Shown: positions 44,225 through 46,532 of the stretch, one piece after another | How positions within the stretch are numbered: the first letter of the stretch is position 1 | How the letters are laid out: every line of letters begins with the position of its first letter | Virus record (IMG/VR): IMGVR_UViG_3300025645_000012 | Coordinates: 1 to 46,532 of that record | Strand: one strand, 5' to 3' | Origin: a virus | DNA length: 46,532 bases | Notes under the pieces: generated by a model | The model's input: only the letters and a program-made list of their open reading frames with translations | Told to the model about the DNA's origin: nothing | Databases searched by the model: none | Program-made: the position numbers and the translations under genes

Positions 44225-45946
44225 TTACAATATAGACTTATTCGCTATCACTACATCACGGGCGTAATCGCTAGCATACCCTTCTTCTGGATGCAACGCA
44301 TCAACTGACATAGTTGCCTTGATAGTTGAACCAGCGGCGTGAGCTTTAGTTAAGTTTTTACCTAGACTAACTCGCCATACTCCACCACCCTGATCAACAA
44401 CTGCCGTGATTGGTATCTGCGTTGATTCAACAAGAGATAAAGTGCCAGCATTTAAAACTGGAACTATCCCTAATGGTGGCTCAGCTAAAACATCTATAAA
44501 GTTTTGACCTATGTTTGCGCTAGCACTCAATGTAGATGAATACGGAATAACTCTCCACTCTGTACCACTCACCGAACCTGTCCAAGCTTCGCGCACATCA
44601 ATATGATTGGTTATTGGTGTAGGGTTGGTTTTAATCCAGTCAGCAACAAACCATCTATCAGCATTTGCAGGTGTTAATGTGGCAGCAGCCATAACACTAG
44701 CGTCAGTCTGAATGTATGTTGTGTTGTTGGTGACTCTCGGTGTGTAAGTGGTCTGAATGATTGGGACTCCCGCCCACTCGCTAGCTATAAAGTCTAGATA
44801 AGTCTGCATCTTGGCTTGCAGTGATGGGCCGTTAGTCCCACTTGCATCATTCACACCTATCTCACTAATGATTGAGTCAAATGGTAAAACTCCACCGTTA
44901 ATAGTTTTTAGTTGGTCAACGATAGATAATCGAGTGCCATATTTTATAGCAGTATCTTGATTACTTGGTTTCGTGCCGTGAATGGCGAAGTTGCAATAAC
45001 TGACATAGCCACCGGCTACATTATTTAGAGCGTCAGTTATCCACGAATTACCTAATGCGTTGTCATTACCTGCTGCAATTGAATCGCCAGTAACTAGCAC
45101 CGTTCTTATACCAGTACGGTTATCGTATGCCATAGCTACAGCGTTAAAGGCGTATGTATTTGGAAAACCACTGTTTCCATTCGGCATTGCCGAGCCATCT
45201 ACCATTGCGGCAAGTGCTGTTGCCTGTGACGATGTGGCATACACCCTCGTATCAATATTGTTGTTACTACGTCTACCCGCCCTAGTACCCCCAACCGGAA
45301 GCTCGCTGTAACATCGGATAGTTGGATTTACTGCATTAATTATTAAACTAGCATCAATAGCATCAGACCACACCACTTGCTGAGGCGTCATTGTAAAACT
45401 AGATAATGTGCTTACATTTATATCTGCAAGTTTTGTGTTACCATCAAATAAGGCTGCTTGGACAATAATATTTGTCGGAGGTACGCCTTCTGGGGTAGCT
45501 TCGCCACTACTGCCTGTCCATCCATGTTGAAATGCTATGCGAACGTTATTAGCAGACCATCTAGGTTTAGCTACTGTAATCTGGGTAACATGATACGTCT
45601 GAACAGACCCATCTGTCACCGATGTAGTATTGAGCCTGTAGTTTGGCGCAATTCCTTGGCTATCAAAATAGTACGCAGCAGTGTTTGCGCCGGACTCAAC
45701 TAACCCGTACCCAGTAAATGATTTAAAGGTTAACTCATTGCCAGTTGAATAGTTATCGCCATAAACAATTACACCTTGACCATCAGTGCCAGCAGTACCG
45801 ATATCAAGCTCAACATTCCCAAGCGCATCACTAACAAGCGTTTCACCCTCAAATAATTCAACTCGCGATAAATCGGTTACGCGAGCATAGGCATTGCTTA
45901 GGGCGCTTGATAATCCATTTATTTTAAACTTGACCACGTTACTCAT
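44225..45946 (-). CDS. SGNH/GDSL-hydrolase fibre or spike protein
   Basis: 573 aa. The C-terminal half has the SGNH esterase blocks: VLVTGDSIAAGNDN (Ser in GDS), ISEIGVNDASG (Gly/Asn-Asp) and DALHPEEGYASDYARDV (D-x-x-H). The N-terminal half is a beta-rich region (FKINGLSSALSNAYARVTDLSRVELFEGE, ITVAKPRWSANNVRIAFQHGW). It likely removes acetyl groups from capsule or O-antigen on the host. Encoded in the head block near small virion genes, not with the tail fibre. By eye its base use differs from the neighbours (fewer CG steps), suggesting acquisition. Confidence 0.8.
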   Translation of the reverse strand: MSNVVKFKINGLSSALSNAYARVTDLSRVELFEGETLVSDALGNVELDIGTAGTDGQGVIVYGDNYSTGNELTFKSFTGYGLVESGANTAAYYFDSQGIAPNYRLNTTSVTDGSVQTYHVTQITVAKPRWSANNVRIAFQHGWTGSSGEATPEGVPPTNIIVQAALFDGNTKLADINVSTLSSFTMTPQQVVWSDAIDASLIINAVNPTIRCYSELPVGGTRAGRRSNNNIDTRVYATSSQATALAAMVDGSAMPNGNSGFPNTYAFNAVAMAYDNRTGIRTVLVTGDSIAAGNDNALGNSWITDALNNVAGGYVSYCNFAIHGTKPSNQDTAIKYGTRLSIVDQLKTINGGVLPFDSIISEIGVNDASGTNGPSLQAKMQTYLDFIASEWAGVPIIQTTYTPRVTNNTTYIQTDASVMAAATLTPANADRWFVADWIKTNPTPITNHIDVREAWTGSVSGTEWRVIPYSSTLSASANIGQNFIDVLAEPPLGIVPVLNAGTLSLVESTQIPITAVVDQGGGVWRVSLGKNLTKAHAAGSTIKATMSVDALHPEEGYASDYARDVVIANKSIL

Positions 45947-45949
45947 TTT

Positions 45950-46057
45950 TTAACCCCACGCAAACTGTTCTTTCCAGACGAAATCGTAATCGATCACTAC
46001 ACCACCACCGAAAAATAATGGTCCGACTTCTGGCGGGTTATCCGCTAACCACGCCAT
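45950..46057 (-). CDS. Micro-protein in the head-fibre cluster (35 aa)
   Basis: ATG 46057, preceded by GGTGGTG, encodes MAWLADNPPEVGPLFFGGGV... rich in Gly, Phe and Trp and ending in KEQFAWG. It begins one base after the stop of the 90-aa gene and ends just before the SGNH start, so all three are tightly packed. No family known. Confidence 0.5.
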   Translation of the reverse strand: MAWLADNPPEVGPLFFGGGVVIDYDFVWKEQFAWG

Positions 46058-46058
46058 A

Positions 46059-46331
46059 TTACACCACCAAGTTCACGTTGACGGCAGACGGTAACGTACT
46101 CCACGCCCACGCACCCGCATCGCCAGAGTCGTTTTTGGCCGTAATTCCTGGTCGTAATAACGCCGAACCGCTTGTCGCCATGTTTGGTGACGTAGCTCCC
46201 GAATAAACACGAACGTCACCTGTGGTTGTGTTCTGTACTGATATTTGCGTACCGACTGCGATACCTGTCGCAGCGTATAAATCCACTGGTGTTTTTGCTG
46301 GTAAAATGACGTTAGTTAATGTGTCTGACAT
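46059..46331 (-). CDS. Small beta-rich virion protein (90 aa)
   Basis: MSDTLTNVILPAKTPVDLYAATGIAVGTQISVQNTTTGDVRVYSGA then SGDAGAWAWSTLPSAVNVNLVV. The I-x-V-Q-N-x-x-x-x-x-V-x-V-Y-x-G pattern occurs in small phage structural proteins next to head fibres. SD AAAGGT. It is first after the terminator of the HeH gene and leads the fibre cluster. Function inferred from place only. Confidence 0.65.
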   Translation of the reverse strand: MSDTLTNVILPAKTPVDLYAATGIAVGTQISVQNTTTGDVRVYSGATSPNMATSGSALLRPGITAKNDSGDAGAWAWSTLPSAVNVNLVV

Positions 46332-46348
46332 TTTGTAATACCTTTTAT

Positions 46349-46374
46349 AAAAATGGCCGCAATCAAGCAGCCAT
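46349..46374 (-). terminator. Terminator after the HeH-like gene
   Basis: ATGGCTGC-ttgatt-GCGGCCAT on the minus strand (46374-46353), eight pairs with one G-T wobble, then TTTTT. It lies 24 bases after the HeH gene stop. Confidence 0.7.
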
Positions 46375-46397
46375 TAAGTTCATGTGGTTTTGTGCGA

Positions 46398-46532
46398 TTA
46401 CTCGACGTGTGCTTCAAGTTTAGCGGCTAACGTCTTCACTGTATCACGCGAACCGACTTCGATATCTTGCGCGTTACATAGTTCAATTAGATCGGCCTTA
46501 CTCATTTGTTCGAATGCGCTTTGTTCAGCTTC
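46398..46532 (-). CDS. HeH/SAP-like protein, C-terminal part (second copy of the cut gene)
   Basis: Right-hand continuation of the gene that begins at 340. Bases 46406-46532 repeat 1-127; the new information is the last codons and TAA at 46398. It supplies the C-terminus ...KLEAHVE. Confidence 0.85.
   Translation of the reverse strand, partial: EAEQSAFEQMSKADLIELCNAQDIEVGSRDTVKTLAAKLEAHVE
46406..46532. repeat. Terminal direct repeat, right copy
   Basis: Exact copy of bases 1-127. Removing one copy gives a 46,405-bp circle with an intact gene over the join. Confidence 0.95.

Noticed and set aside
1-46532. Integrase, lysogeny module, tRNA genes
   Set aside because: No tyrosine or serine recombinase motifs, no CI/ParA proteins, and no cloverleaf was noticed in the gaps; repressor-like genes alone do not show temperate life.

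Overview
The window is one complete genome of a strictly tailed, contractile-tail bacteriophage (small myovirus), opened inside a gene. The first 127 bases recur exactly as the last 127 bases, so the unique circular length is 46,405 bp and the repeat looks like an assembly overlap. Virion genes belong to the head/baseplate lineage with DUF2184 capsid, DUF2213 protease-scaffold, DUF1073 portal, DUF3383 sheath, DUF3277 tube, DUF2612 and Gp138-type spike proteins, as in Bcep781-like phages and cyanophage Pam3. SD-led bacterial genes, sigma70-type promoters, Rz/Rz1 spanins and a SAR endolysin point to a Gram-negative host, probably a gammaproteobacterium; the genus cannot be read from the sequence. 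No integrase, partition gene or tRNA was seen, so a lytic lifestyle is likely.

Layout (the circle joins 46405 to 1). Minus strand 9236 to 1, then 46405 to 42965: packaging and head block (TerS, TerL, portal, MuF, protease-scaffold, cement, capsid, a HeH-like protein, small structural proteins, an SGNH-hydrolase fibre, DUF4054 connector). Minus strand 42288 to 28957: neck, sheath, tube, frameshifted tail chaperone, tape measure, Dit-like, plug, hub, spike, gp25-like, J-like, DUF2612 and tail fibre. Two divergent, AT-rich copies of one non-coding element (9330-9504 and 42334-42497) sit at the starts of these two late blocks. Plus strand 9682-10775: a five-module zinc protein and a membrane protein. 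Minus strand 11185 to 10792: a two-gene, self-contained regulatory cassette (moron-like). Minus strand 13145 to 11309: small zinc proteins, DnaQ-like nuclease, small membrane protein and overlapping spanins. Minus strand 20889 to 13201: SF2 helicase with intein, VRR-NUC, PP-loop enzyme, TetR-like HTH protein, primase-helicase. Plus strand 20990-27582: repeat protein, DUF2800 nuclease, ssDNA-binding-like protein, MazG-like, family B DNA polymerase split in two by a GIY-YIG homing endonuclease. 27569-28949: holin-type membrane proteins (minus) and SAR lysozyme (plus).

Main points of interest: (1) a roughly 460-nt intergenic transcription unit inside the baseplate genes (33864-34326, minus) with promoter, terminator, many hairpins and a perfect 19-bp inverted repeat but no good ORF, a candidate structured ncRNA; (2) a recurrent TTGAC-N6-GTCAA operator-like motif at several promoters; (3) the split polymerase; (4) the Walker-A intein; (5) a -1 frameshift at GGGAAAA producing the gpGT-like chaperone; (6) one zinc module shared by two HNH endonucleases and a five-module zinc protein without an HNH domain; (7) a short DnaN-like clamp gene island placed inside the tail operon; (8) the regulatory cassette bounded by duplicated terminators.

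Coordinates of starts were moved from the longest ORF to the codon with the best Shine-Dalgarno where stated. Functions rest on recognised motifs and synteny; no search was run.
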